Virus record (IMG/VR): IMGVR_UViG_3300023192_004449
Span: 1 to 38,443 of that record
Reading direction: 5' to 3' (one strand)
Origin: a virus
Length of the DNA: 38,443 nt
A program made the position numbers and the translations under genes. Below the pieces are notes generated by a model. That model searched no databases, had not been told where the DNA came from, and saw nothing but the letters and a program-made list of their open reading frames with translations. Shown piece by piece: positions 14,791 through 23,032 of the stretch (positions within the stretch are counted from its first letter, which is position 1; every line of letters begins with the position of its first letter).

Positions 14791-16041
14791 TTGACACAAA
14801 AAATTAAGATCATGACGATTAGTGATCACCCTTTATTACCTTCAGGTGTGGGCACACAAACCAAATACATGATTGAGGCCCTTATAAGCACCGGCAAATT
14901 TGAAGTATTCTCACTCGGCGGAGCCGTAAAACATCCCAACTACGACTTGATGAACCAACATGAGAATTGGAAAATCCTACCAGTAGATGGTTATGGGAAA
15001 AAGGATCAAATCTTAACTCTCATCCAGCAAATAAAGCCGGATATGCTTTGGTTTATGACAGATCCAAGGTATTATGAATGGCTTTGGGCCTTTGAAGAAG
15101 ATATCCGACAATATATTCCAATGATTTATTATCATGTTTGGGATAATTACCCTTTCCCTATGTTCAATAAAAGATATTATGACTCAAATGATGTTGTAGT
15201 TACAATATCAAAGGTTACTAGTAATATCGTTCAAAATGTTTCCCCGGATGTCCATGAAATTTATTTGCCTCATGCTGTTCCTATGAACATCTTTCGCAAG
15301 TTAAACGGCACAGAAAAAAATCAATTATTCCAAAATAACCCAAACTTGATGAATAAATTCATATTTTTCTGGAATAATAGAAACGCAAGAAGAAAACAAA
15401 GCGGCACTCTAGTAATGTGGTTCGCTGATTTTTTGAAACAAGAGCATATAGACAAAAATAAAACATGCTTGATTATGCACACTAATCCAGACGATACTCA
15501 CGGACAACCGTTAGAATATTTAGCAGAGAGCTATGGACTCACAAAAGGCGAGATCATCTTTTCCAAAAAGGGACTGCCAACCGAAGACTTAGCAAAACTG
15601 TATGGTGTAGCAGATTGTACTATCAATATATCAGACGCCGAAGGATTTGGCTTATCAACTTTGGAATCTCTTTCAAGCGAAACCCCAATTATTGTAACCA
15701 TGACCGGCGGATTACAAGAACAAGTGACAGACGGCGAGAACTGGTTTGGCGTTGGCATTGAACCAGCCTCTAAAGCTCTCATCGGTTCTCAACAAGTCCC
15801 ATATATCTTTGAGGACCGGATTTCAAAGGAATCTTTCATTGCAGCGCTTAATCAAATCTACGCTATGACTGATAAAGAACGAGAAGATATCGGCAGGCAA
15901 GGCCGTGAACACGTCATGAAGAGATATAACTTTGATGACTACGGTTCATCTTGGGTTAAGCTGCTTGAAGAAGTTCACGAGAAGTATGGCTCCTGGGAAA
16001 ATCGCAAGAACTATCAAGCTTGGAAATTCGAGGAAATATGA
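14791..16041 (+). CDS. Glycosyltransferase, GT-B fold (GT4-like), first of five
   Basis: 416 aa from TTG with GGAGAGG 3-9 bases upstream. The N-terminus MTISDHPLLPSGVGTQTKYM has the Gly-rich acceptor-side loop of GT-B enzymes. The C-terminal half carries the donor-side E-x7-E motif in EGFGLSTLESLSSETPIIVT, followed by the GGLQEQVTDG segment typical of GT4 retaining transferases. These transfer a sugar from a nucleotide-sugar to an acceptor in the cytoplasm. There is no signal or membrane segment. It begins a run of five transferases (14791-20088) and overlaps the next gene by ATGA. The acceptor is unknown: phage DNA, virion protein or host surface glycan are all possible. Confidence 0.8.
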   Translation: MTQKIKIMTISDHPLLPSGVGTQTKYMIEALISTGKFEVFSLGGAVKHPNYDLMNQHENWKILPVDGYGKKDQILTLIQQIKPDMLWFMTDPRYYEWLWAFEEDIRQYIPMIYYHVWDNYPFPMFNKRYYDSNDVVVTISKVTSNIVQNVSPDVHEIYLPHAVPMNIFRKLNGTEKNQLFQNNPNLMNKFIFFWNNRNARRKQSGTLVMWFADFLKQEHIDKNKTCLIMHTNPDDTHGQPLEYLAESYGLTKGEIIFSKKGLPTEDLAKLYGVADCTINISDAEGFGLSTLESLSSETPIIVTMTGGLQEQVTDGENWFGVGIEPASKALIGSQQVPYIFEDRISKESFIAALNQIYAMTDKEREDIGRQGREHVMKRYNFDDYGSSWVKLLEEVHEKYGSWENRKNYQAWKFEEI

Positions 16042-17312
16042 CGAAACAAAAGAAAATATTAATCATGGGCTCCTTCTGCAACATAAGCGGATACAGCGAC
16101 CATGCACGCCTAGTAGCAGACGCCTTCCTTGATAGCAATGAAAACCATATGATACATCTTATAGATCTTCAGTGGGCTGATTCTACTCGCAACTTAGAAT
16201 ATACCAGCAAATATAAGTCTCTCATAGAGAATACTCAGCATTATCTCAAATTTCTGAAGTCTACTGGCACTTCTATGGCTGCTGGCTTTGACTGCTGTTT
16301 TCAAGTGCGACCGCCTAACGAATGGCATCAAGTTACCAACTATGATGTGGGGGTGACGGCGGCTTTGGAAACGGTGGCTGCCCCTGAAGAGTGGATTGCC
16401 AACTGTAATCTAGTTCACAGGATTCTTGTAGTTTCAGAACATGCTAAGAAGAACCTTTTGGCTGCTGTTCATAGCGAGACTAAAGAAAAAATTAGAACTC
16501 CTATTGACGTCATCCCTTTCTACGATAACCTGCCCCTTGAGAGAGAAAAATTTTCCGGCTACAACGAGATGACAACTGATACTAATTTCTTATGTGTGTC
16601 TCAAATTGCCCCTCGTAAGAATTTATTCAAGATGTTAGAATATTTCGTTACTGAATTTAGTGATGAAGAAAATGTGGGTCTCGTCTTGAAGACTTATATC
16701 AGAAACAATAGTAGTATTGATTTTTTCATGGTAAAAGATCATATAATTAAGTTTCTAAACCATGTGAATCTCAATAGAAAGTGTAAGGTATATATTCTCC
16801 ACGGGAATCTATCTCAAAGTGAAATGAATTCCTTATACGACAATGAGGTCATCACTGGTTATATATCTGTGACTCATGGAGAAGGCTTCGGAATCCCAAT
16901 CTTTAATGCTGTTTGTTCGGATATCCCGGTGGTGGCCCCTTCATGGTCTGGTCATATGGATTTTCTTAGCGCACCTGTAAAAAACGAAGTTAGCGGGAAA
17001 GTAACAACTAAGAATTTGTTTCTAAAAACAAGTTATGATATAAAAACCGTGAATCAAGAACATTTGATGCCAGGACTTATAACAGAAGGTTGTAAGTGGT
17101 GTTATCCTCATGAAAAATCCTTTAGAAAAAATCTTAGATCTTTGGTAACCTCTCCTTCCTTCCATAAGAAAAATGCTGTGATATTGGGAGAACATATTCG
17201 TCAGAAGTTTACTAGGGAAAGCGTAAATCAAATGTATTATAAAGTATTAGATGAAATAGGGGGTCTTGATGCTTCGGGAAAAGCCGACAACGCACAAATA
17301 CTTGAGTTGTGA
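16038..17312 (+). CDS. Glycosyltransferase, GT-B fold (GT4-like), second of five
   Basis: 424 aa. The ATG at 16038 overlaps the preceding TGA and follows GAGGAA; the frame is also open from an ATG at 16020, which would add six residues inside the previous gene. The N-terminus ILIMGSFCNISGYSDHARLV is a GT-B acceptor-side Rossmann start. The donor domain shows SQIAPRKN and THGEGFGIPIFNAVCSDIPV. Here the second Glu of the usual E-x7-E is replaced by Asn, so catalysis or donor choice may differ from the first enzyme. PSWSGHMDFL fits the donor-binding region. It is co-transcribed in the five-gene cluster, with a 44-base overlap into the next gene. Confidence 0.75.
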   Translation: MTKQKKILIMGSFCNISGYSDHARLVADAFLDSNENHMIHLIDLQWADSTRNLEYTSKYKSLIENTQHYLKFLKSTGTSMAAGFDCCFQVRPPNEWHQVTNYDVGVTAALETVAAPEEWIANCNLVHRILVVSEHAKKNLLAAVHSETKEKIRTPIDVIPFYDNLPLEREKFSGYNEMTTDTNFLCVSQIAPRKNLFKMLEYFVTEFSDEENVGLVLKTYIRNNSSIDFFMVKDHIIKFLNHVNLNRKCKVYILHGNLSQSEMNSLYDNEVITGYISVTHGEGFGIPIFNAVCSDIPVVAPSWSGHMDFLSAPVKNEVSGKVTTKNLFLKTSYDIKTVNQEHLMPGLITEGCKWCYPHEKSFRKNLRSLVTSPSFHKKNAVILGEHIRQKFTRESVNQMYYKVLDEIGGLDASGKADNAQILEL

Positions 17313-18495
17313 TATTTTCTCTCAACACGAGACTCTAACAAGAGAACAAATATTACAGAACAATACTTTAGATTTAAAATTTACCCAGGGTGAAATGTCT
17401 ATAGACCTATCTCAGGTGATTAGATATCCAAGGCTAGGAGAGTATCTCCAGATTCTTGAGTCAAGTGTAGTGGGCAACTTTCCATTCATTTGTCAAAATA
17501 TGAGTTATACCACAAAAATTCATAATATAAAGCTAATAAATCCACAAAATCCAGGTCTTCTGTTACCGATCAAAGATTCAATTGAATTACTTGAATTTAC
17601 ATTGTCCAATCTATGCGACTCTAAAGTAAATGAGGTAGCAAATATTACGATTATTGATGATAGATCAGAAGATCCTAAGTCTATTAAAGAATTGGCTGAT
17701 AAACATGGTGTGATTTATATCAGGGTTGATTATCCTTCAGAGATTTTCAATTTTTCTATGCTCAATAATATTGGTGCCTTCTTATATCATAAATTAGATC
17801 ATGAAGATATTATTTTATGGAACGCTGATTTATGGACACCCGATAAAAAAACTGTTCCTACCCTTCTAAAGAGATATAAAAAACTCAAAAAAACGGGCAC
17901 TAAATTAGCCGGAACCAAACTGCTCTATCCTACTGATGACTTTTGTTATCTGGTAGACGGAGATAGAACCATAAAAGAGCTTTCAAAAGACTTCTCAATA
18001 TCAATAGAAAATTTGAAGGAAATAAACCCGCTAGGAAAGATTCAATACGGCGGAGGATCTTTTGTAGTAACTACAGAATTTTTAAAACAAATTACTCATG
18101 TGTTTATGTCTCCGGTACATTATGGAAGATTTTCCGACAAAGAAAACACTATAGTCAATATTGACAGGGAAACAAGGTTTGTAACGGGAGCATTTCAAAT
18201 TATTGATCTTCCAACTTTTATAGAGATTGGTGGCTTTTGTCCTTCTTTATCTTGTAGCCATCAGGACGCAGATCTTTGTTTAAGAATGACCAAACGCGGC
18301 GATAAGGTCCAATATATCGGGAAAGATGTATTTTTATATCATGCAGAATCTTTAATCATTTCCTCTAAACTAGAGAAGAATGGAGTTTCTTTGAAACACG
18401 CCCACAGCGGAACGAGAAATAAACTGATTTCAGATGAAATAATATATTCTTTATTGTGGAATTATTATTTCTTCACAGGACAATTACCTTTATAA
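17269..18495 (+). CDS. Glycosyltransferase, GT-A fold (GT2-like), third of five
   Basis: About 408 aa. ATG at 17269 (or TTG at 17266) lies within the end of the previous gene, with GGGGGT just upstream. An N-terminal region of about 90 residues is not recognised. From residue 97 the GT2 fold is clear: LLPIKDSIELLEFTLSNL, NITIIDDRSED (Asp130/131), FNFSMLNNIGA, and ILWNADLW where GT2 enzymes have their metal-binding DxD. Later comes GGFCPSLSCSHQDADLCLRM, the 'ED-x-D-L-x-x-R'-type catalytic segment of polymer-forming or rhamnosyl-type GT2 enzymes. No membrane segment is seen, so it is soluble. It is one base from the next gene. Confidence 0.75.
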   Translation: MLREKPTTHKYLSCDIFSQHETLTREQILQNNTLDLKFTQGEMSIDLSQVIRYPRLGEYLQILESSVVGNFPFICQNMSYTTKIHNIKLINPQNPGLLLPIKDSIELLEFTLSNLCDSKVNEVANITIIDDRSEDPKSIKELADKHGVIYIRVDYPSEIFNFSMLNNIGAFLYHKLDHEDIILWNADLWTPDKKTVPTLLKRYKKLKKTGTKLAGTKLLYPTDDFCYLVDGDRTIKELSKDFSISIENLKEINPLGKIQYGGGSFVVTTEFLKQITHVFMSPVHYGRFSDKENTIVNIDRETRFVTGAFQIIDLPTFIEIGGFCPSLSCSHQDADLCLRMTKRGDKVQYIGKDVFLYHAESLIISSKLEKNGVSLKHAHSGTRNKLISDEIIYSLLWNYYFFTGQLPL

Positions 18496-18496
18496 T

Positions 18497-19378
18497 ATGA
18501 AAAAGATATTATTAGGACAAAACCATTTACACACTCTGGGCGGCAGTGAAACATTCATTTATACTATGGCTCAGGAGCTAACTCGTCTAGGGCATCAAGT
18601 AGATATAGTAACCCATCAAGAGGGAATTATATCCGAACTCATTCACCGGCAATTTGGCTGCAACATAAATAAGATTTCAAATTCTTATGATTTTGCTTTG
18701 ATAAATCACACCACAGTAGTTACTGGTGTAAAAAACATGTTCCCTGGTAGCAATATAATACAGACTTGCCACGGAATATATCCAGCACTTGAACAACCTG
18801 TGCCAGGAGTAAAACATGTTTCTATTTCAAAAGAGGTTCATAGCTACTTGTCCGCCAAAGGTTTTAAATCCACGTTAATTCATAACGGAATTAATTGTGA
18901 AGTATTCAGCCCAGGCAAAAAACCATCCCCAAAAATAAGAAGAATGTTCAGCTTATCTCAATCTGATCAGTTCAATCAGATGCTAATAGAGGTTGGCAGT
19001 GAACTTGATATAACGGTTGAGTATAACAATAAATTCACCTCACCACGAGTTGACATCCAAAATATTATAAAAACCACCGATCTGGTAGTTAGCCTAGGGC
19101 GAGGCGCTTATGAAGGAATGGCGTGCGGAAAGCCTGTTCTAATTGCCGACAAGAGAGATTATCAGCCTGGTTTAATGGATGGCATTATCACATCTAATAA
19201 CATTGACCAGTTTTTGCAAAATAACTGCTCAGGAAGAAAAACCCGTGTTCCTGTCACCAAGGAGAATTTGCTGGCAGAAATAAAAAAGTATGATCATACC
19301 CAAGGGCAAAAAAATAGAGAATATGCCTTAGAGAACTTAAATATTCAAAAACAAGTACAGGAATATCTAAAGCTATGA
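18497..19378 (+). CDS. Glycosyltransferase, GT-B fold, compact, fourth of five
   Basis: 293 aa, shorter than typical GT4 enzymes of 350-400 aa. The N-terminus GGSETFIYTMAQELTRLGHQ is a textbook GT4 acceptor-side loop and helix, followed by VDIVTHQEG and VKHVSISKEV. The donor side has VSLGRGAYEGMACGKPVLIA, in which the usual first Glu of E-x7-E is Gly/Arg but the second (YEGMACGKP) is kept. The linker and first donor-domain strands seem shortened rather than frameshifted, since the frame is continuous. It begins one base after the previous stop and overlaps the next gene by four bases (ATGA), so it belongs to the same operon. Acceptor unknown. Confidence 0.7.
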   Translation: MKKILLGQNHLHTLGGSETFIYTMAQELTRLGHQVDIVTHQEGIISELIHRQFGCNINKISNSYDFALINHTTVVTGVKNMFPGSNIIQTCHGIYPALEQPVPGVKHVSISKEVHSYLSAKGFKSTLIHNGINCEVFSPGKKPSPKIRRMFSLSQSDQFNQMLIEVGSELDITVEYNNKFTSPRVDIQNIIKTTDLVVSLGRGAYEGMACGKPVLIADKRDYQPGLMDGIITSNNIDQFLQNNCSGRKTRVPVTKENLLAEIKKYDHTQGQKNREYALENLNIQKQVQEYLKL

Positions 19379-20088
19379 AACTTGTTGGCCTAACCAGGGT
19401 TCGTAACGAATCAGAAATCATACAAGAAACTTTAGACCATATGGCGGAGTTCTGCTCTCAGGTTTTTATTTACGATGATTGCTCTGAAGATAATACAGTT
19501 GAGATATGTAGGGCTCACCCAATTGTATCTTCTGTAATTGAAGGGCAAAGTTGGGACTCTTTCCGTGCCAAGGCGGAATTCCAAAACAGACACGCAGTTT
19601 ATTTAGAGGCTGCAAAACACCTATCAGAGAATGATTGGTTTGTTTATTTGGATGCTGATGAAAGAATTGAGTTTGATTGGACAAAACTAAGTAACAATTT
19701 AGACGCTGTAAGAATGAGATTATTTGATTTCTATATTACAGAAGCAGACGTCCATAAAAAATACACAGATAGAAAATGGATCGGCCCAGAATATCGCCAG
19801 ATCTTATTTGCTTTCAGATTTGGAGCAACAACCGGATATTATGGTTTAGATCAGAGAGAATGTTCTATAAAATCATTTAGAATTTTAGATGAAGGTTATG
19901 TTCGTCATTATGGTAAATCTATTTCTGTTGAACAGTGGGAAGAGACTTGTGATTACTACATAAATCACTTTCCCATGTATGCCGCTAAGTGGCTCGCAAG
20001 AAAAGGAAATGCTATCCATTCACACTCAGATTTTGGCAGAGATTTAATTTTATGGGAAGATAAAGTTAAAAAAGGTTTGCCTTTGTAA
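19375..20088 (+). CDS. Glycosyltransferase family 2-like protein, fifth of five
   Basis: 237 aa. The N-terminus MKLVGLTRVRNESEIIQETL matches the GT2 branch whose members begin with a 'RNE' nucleotide-binding loop. FIYDDCSEDNT (Asp34/35) and WFVYLDADERIEF (DxD at 93-95) are the donor and metal sites. The C-terminal part (RHYGKSISVEQWEE) is typical of short GT2 proteins found in lipopolysaccharide and tail-glycosylation clusters. It is soluble, with no membrane segment. It overlaps the preceding gene by ATGA and is separated by 30 bases from the small genes leading to gp55. It closes the glycosyltransferase cluster. Confidence 0.8.
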   Translation: MKLVGLTRVRNESEIIQETLDHMAEFCSQVFIYDDCSEDNTVEICRAHPIVSSVIEGQSWDSFRAKAEFQNRHAVYLEAAKHLSENDWFVYLDADERIEFDWTKLSNNLDAVRMRLFDFYITEADVHKKYTDRKWIGPEYRQILFAFRFGATTGYYGLDQRECSIKSFRILDEGYVRHYGKSISVEQWEETCDYYINHFPMYAAKWLARKGNAIHSHSDFGRDLILWEDKVKKGLPL

Positions 20089-20118
20089 TATACTTATGAT
20101 ATACTAGGAGAACAAAAA

Positions 20119-20310
20119 ATGAAATTATCACCTCAAGCAATCGGCGCACTTCTTATGACTTTACAGAAATGCCTCTCAGAACAGACAGATATTACTGAGC
20201 TATTATCTGATTGGGATATGGAAGTTATTGATGAATTGATATATGTAAAAAATATACCAACAGTTTCAGCCGAGCCGGCTCAAGAAATGAATAGGTTTGA
20301 AATAGAATAA
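20119..20310 (+). CDS. Small conserved-type phage protein
   Basis: 63 aa with AGGAG 8 bases before the ATG. The opening LSPQAIGALLMTLQKCLSEQ is a hydrophobic helix, followed by TDITELLSDWDMEV. From memory, short proteins of this look occur near gp55 in marine T4-like phages; I cannot check this. No motif is recognised. The stop overlaps the next ATG (TAATG), so it is translated with the FmdB-like gene. Confidence 0.55.
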   Translation: MKLSPQAIGALLMTLQKCLSEQTDITELLSDWDMEVIDELIYVKNIPTVSAEPAQEMNRFEIE

Positions 20311-20576
20311 TGCCATTATATCATTATTTGTGCAAAGACTGCAATAAAGATTTTGAAATACGACACCGATATCGTGAAAAAGGTATTGTTTGTCTGTATT
20401 GTAATACTGAATCTATAATAAAATATTTGGGCAACACTGTTTCTGTGGTGAAAAAAGTAATCACTAAAAAAGAGAAGGTTGGATCAGAAGTGTATAAAGC
20501 TATTGAAGATGGAAAGCAAGAATTAGAAAAAGCTAAAAACGAATTAGCGGGAAAGGTATACAAAAAAAATGAGTAG
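20310..20576 (+). CDS. FmdB-like zinc-ribbon protein
   Basis: 88 aa. The N-terminus MPLYHYLCKDCNKDFEIRHR with CxxC at 8-11 and a second CxxC at 28-31 (VCLYCNTE) is the FmdB/CxxC-CxxC-SSSS zinc-ribbon type, a small domain widely annotated as a putative regulator. The second half is Lys/Glu-rich and helical (YKAIEDGKQELEKAKNELAG), probably a coiled coil. The start overlaps the previous stop by one base, and the end overlaps the next gene by eight. Its place just before gp55 would fit a role in transcription, but the function of this family in phages is not established. Confidence 0.75.
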   Translation: MPLYHYLCKDCNKDFEIRHRYREKGIVCLYCNTESIIKYLGNTVSVVKKVITKKEKVGSEVYKAIEDGKQELEKAKNELAGKVYKKNE

Positions 20577-20865
20577 TATTATTATGTGGACAATAATTGT
20601 TATATCTTCCCTTATTAACCTCTTCTTAATTTGGTATTGTCGGAATCTTATTAAGTTTGTAAAAATGACCACAGAAGATTTTACTAGTTTACAGGATTCA
20701 ATTGATTCTTATAAGAAACATCTTTCAAAGGTTTATGGATTAGAGACATTTTACGGTGATCAAACCCTTAAAGGGTTATTACAGCATACTAAGGATATTA
20801 GTGGAGATGTAGGCGACTTTATCCAAATCAACACTAACCTACTTTATGGAGAGGATGATGGCTAG
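20569..20865 (+). CDS. Small membrane protein upstream of gp55
   Basis: 98 aa. Residues 4-24 (IIMWTIIVISSLINLFLIWY) form one strong transmembrane helix at the N-terminus, followed by a soluble, helical and acidic part. The ATG at 20569 lies inside the end of the FmdB-like gene; an ATG at 20584 would shorten the anchor to a marginal length, so the first is preferred. No family is recognised. The last codons contain the GGAG that serves the sigma-factor gene, so translation of the two is coupled. Confidence 0.6.
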   Translation: MSSIIMWTIIVISSLINLFLIWYCRNLIKFVKMTTEDFTSLQDSIDSYKKHLSKVYGLETFYGDQTLKGLLQHTKDISGDVGDFIQINTNLLYGEDDG

Positions 20866-21547
20866 GCGCTTCAAGAAAAAGAACCACTATTTTACCAAAG
20901 TTACAGAACAAGCAATCATTGATTATTGTGCAACTGATAATCTTGAAGAAAGAACGGTCTTGTATGTTGAGCACATTCAGCCAGCGTTTCATGAACTTGT
21001 AACTAAAATTGTCTATACATATAAGTTTACTTCTTTACAGAATATTGATTATCTTAAAGATGATTGCAAAGTATGGCTTACAACTATTCTTGGGAAGTTT
21101 GATTCAACCCAGGGAACGAAAGCCTTTTCTTATTTTTCTGTAGTAACAAAAAACTGGTTTACCCACAAGGCAAAACAGCAAACCAAGAAAAACCGCCGGG
21201 AAATTGATTATGATTCAATGATTCGCGAAATTGAGGCCGTAACATCCCTAGATAATGAAAATTTATATGATGAACAAGAAGACCGAGAATTTTGGCACTT
21301 CTTACTTGTTGAAATAAAGAGTTGGCATAACCCAAATCTTAAACCAAACGAAGAGAGGGTTTTAAACGCTATTTTGACACTAATGAACAATGTGGAACAA
21401 ATAGAAATTTTCAATAAAAAGGCAATTTATTTGTACATGAGAGAAATTACAGGTCTCAATACTAAACAAATAGTTAGTTGCCTCAATAAGATGAGAGAGA
21501 AGTTCAGGATTTTCAAGAGTAAATGGAACGAAGGAGAAGTTAAGTGA
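20858..21547 (+). CDS. 55: Late-transcription sigma factor, T4 gp55-like
   Basis: 229 aa from the ATG at 20858. GGAG at 20848-20851 is 6 bases upstream, whereas the ATGs at 20846 and 20855 are poorly placed. Residues about 80-110 (AFSYFSVVTKNWFTHKAKQQ) match the region-2-like core of T4 gp55 and its relatives, preceded by YLKDDCKVWLTTILGKFD. The C-terminus (KMREKFRIFKSKW) is basic. Gp55 binds host RNA polymerase and, with the sliding clamp and gp33, reads late promoters with a TATAAATA -10-like element. It directly precedes the structural block, which is the expected late regulon. Clamp and gp33 genes are not in the window. Confidence 0.85.
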   Translation: MARRFKKKNHYFTKVTEQAIIDYCATDNLEERTVLYVEHIQPAFHELVTKIVYTYKFTSLQNIDYLKDDCKVWLTTILGKFDSTQGTKAFSYFSVVTKNWFTHKAKQQTKKNRREIDYDSMIREIEAVTSLDNENLYDEQEDREFWHFLLVEIKSWHNPNLKPNEERVLNAILTLMNNVEQIEIFNKKAIYLYMREITGLNTKQIVSCLNKMREKFRIFKSKWNEGEVK

Positions 21548-21562
21548 CTCCCTATTTATTAT

Positions 21563-21853
21563 ATGAAAAAGAATCTAGATTCACTTATTGAGCAAGCTCT
21601 CGATAATATTAACAGAGATAGACAAGTCACAGAAGATTTGTTATCTAATCTCAAAGAGTATATGGCAGTCTCTCAGGACCGCTACTCTGATAGTGGCCCT
21701 GTAGCAGCCAAATTTGTTGAAACACTTCAAAGAAGTAATGAACAACTTGTTAAGTTAGCGACTCTGGTCTATAAGAAAGACGTAGCGATAAGGCAAGATG
21801 GATTATCAGATGCGGATAAAAATCAGTTATTTGATCTCCTCAACAAGGAGTAG
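21563..21853 (+). CDS. Small hypothetical protein between gp55 and the baseplate hub
   Basis: 96 aa, helical and charged throughout (LIEQALDNINRDRQVTEDLL; FVETLQRSNEQLVKLATLVY), likely a helical bundle or coiled coil. No signal peptide or membrane segment. There is no recognisable Shine-Dalgarno before the ATG (the upstream sequence is TATTTATTAT), so expression may be coupled to gp55, which ends 15 bases before. Family not recognised; its position suggests a baseplate or tail assembly helper. Confidence 0.55.
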   Translation: MKKNLDSLIEQALDNINRDRQVTEDLLSNLKEYMAVSQDRYSDSGPVAAKFVETLQRSNEQLVKLATLVYKKDVAIRQDGLSDADKNQLFDLLNKE

Positions 21854-21858
21854 ATATA

Positions 21859-23031
21859 ATGACCAAAGAGATTGTTGAAAAACATGTCCGCAAGTCTGTT
21901 GATTTAAGTCAATCTGATTGGCGACCCTCTGACGGCGTTGCTGGTCTTATAAGGCAGACTTCGGCTGCTCATATAACCAAAAAAGGTGCTCTAAAAAATA
22001 ATTCTTTAGTTACGGCGCGAGTATTGGATTCTGGCGATAGAATCCCTCGGTGGTGGGAACGGGTATCTACCTATATTGGTAAAATGTTTAGTTTAGGAGC
22101 AGACGACGCCAAAAACCTAAAAATATATAAATGTAGAGTAGAACAGGACTCAAGATGTTATGGGGTCCCTGAACCCACGAGTGCGGAGGATAACGTTATT
22201 TTTGAGTTACCACAAATGGTATTTGAATCAGAAATCGCTGAATCACTCGGCCCAGGTAATATAGTTCAAGTTAGAATAACCAATGCAAACACATGTTTTG
22301 TTGATGATATTGCAGGATCTATAGTTAAATTAATAGACAGTACATCAAATTTTAATAACTTATCTTCTAATTGTACAAGACCAGTGCCTGGTGCAGGCGG
22401 CAAAACAAATACCCTTTCTGGCTGTACAGTTTCCAGAAGAAGCAAAAGTACAGCAAAGCGCGTTTCTATCCCTCGTTCTACTTCTGGCAAAGGTAAATCA
22501 CCACTAGGACCAATAACCGCGAGCCCAACAGTAAGCTCAACCGATGTTGGAATTATAACGTCCGGATTTGGTTGGCGAAATCCTCCTCCCGGCGGATCTG
22601 CCGACCACACAGGAATTGATATTCGTGTTCCTGTTGGTACTGCCGTATATGCTGTTTTAGACGGAGAGGTAATATATGCTGTACAATCTGGAAACCCAGA
22701 TCGCGAAGGCGCAGGGTATTATGCAGTAATAAAACATACGGTATATGAAGCCCATACTCCCAATAGTGAATTCTACACATTATATGCACATTTAGAAAAA
22801 GAGTCCGTTATAACACAAAATAGATTTTTCGGCACCGGTACTAGGGTAAAGGCGGGTACACAAATAGCCACATCTGGAGAGTCCGGTGCAGGCGGTCCTC
22901 ATTTACATTTTGGTATTATATATGATAGTGACCCAGGATGGACAACCGGGGGGCAGGTTTCACAATATGGAGCAAAATCTAATCCAATGACGGATTTCTT
23001 TACAAACAAATTCGTAAAGAAGAAAAAATAA
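21859..23031 (+). CDS. Baseplate hub protein with M23 peptidoglycan endopeptidase
   Basis: 390 aa. The N-terminal 165 residues (NSLVTARVLDSGD, KIYKCRVEQDSR, GNIVQVRITN) fit an OB-fold like that opening T4 gp5-type hub proteins. A Ser/Pro-rich linker follows (170-228). Residues 229-355 are an M23 peptidase: GFGWR, zinc ligands H250 and D254 (ADHTGID), catalytic H311 (TLYAHLE) and HLH at 348-350. M23 enzymes cut peptide cross-links in peptidoglycan. T4 gp5 carries a lysozyme instead, so this phage appears to breach the wall with an endopeptidase. It is one base from the spike-like gene. No signal peptide is seen, as expected for a virion enzyme. Confidence 0.85.
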   Translation: MTKEIVEKHVRKSVDLSQSDWRPSDGVAGLIRQTSAAHITKKGALKNNSLVTARVLDSGDRIPRWWERVSTYIGKMFSLGADDAKNLKIYKCRVEQDSRCYGVPEPTSAEDNVIFELPQMVFESEIAESLGPGNIVQVRITNANTCFVDDIAGSIVKLIDSTSNFNNLSSNCTRPVPGAGGKTNTLSGCTVSRRSKSTAKRVSIPRSTSGKGKSPLGPITASPTVSSTDVGIITSGFGWRNPPPGGSADHTGIDIRVPVGTAVYAVLDGEVIYAVQSGNPDREGAGYYAVIKHTVYEAHTPNSEFYTLYAHLEKESVITQNRFFGTGTRVKAGTQIATSGESGAGGPHLHFGIIYDSDPGWTTGGQVSQYGAKSNPMTDFFTNKFVKKKK

Positions 23032-23032
23032 A

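Noticed and set aside
16020-16037. Upstream ATG for the second glycosyltransferase
   Set aside because: It lies in the end of the previous gene. The ATG at 16038 makes the ATGA overlap used throughout this operon and begins the conserved fold.
20077-20105. TTGCCT-N17-TATACT promoter-like pair before the 63-aa gene
   Set aside because: Transcription would start near 20112, after the AGGAG at 20106-20110, so the mRNA would lose its ribosome binding site.
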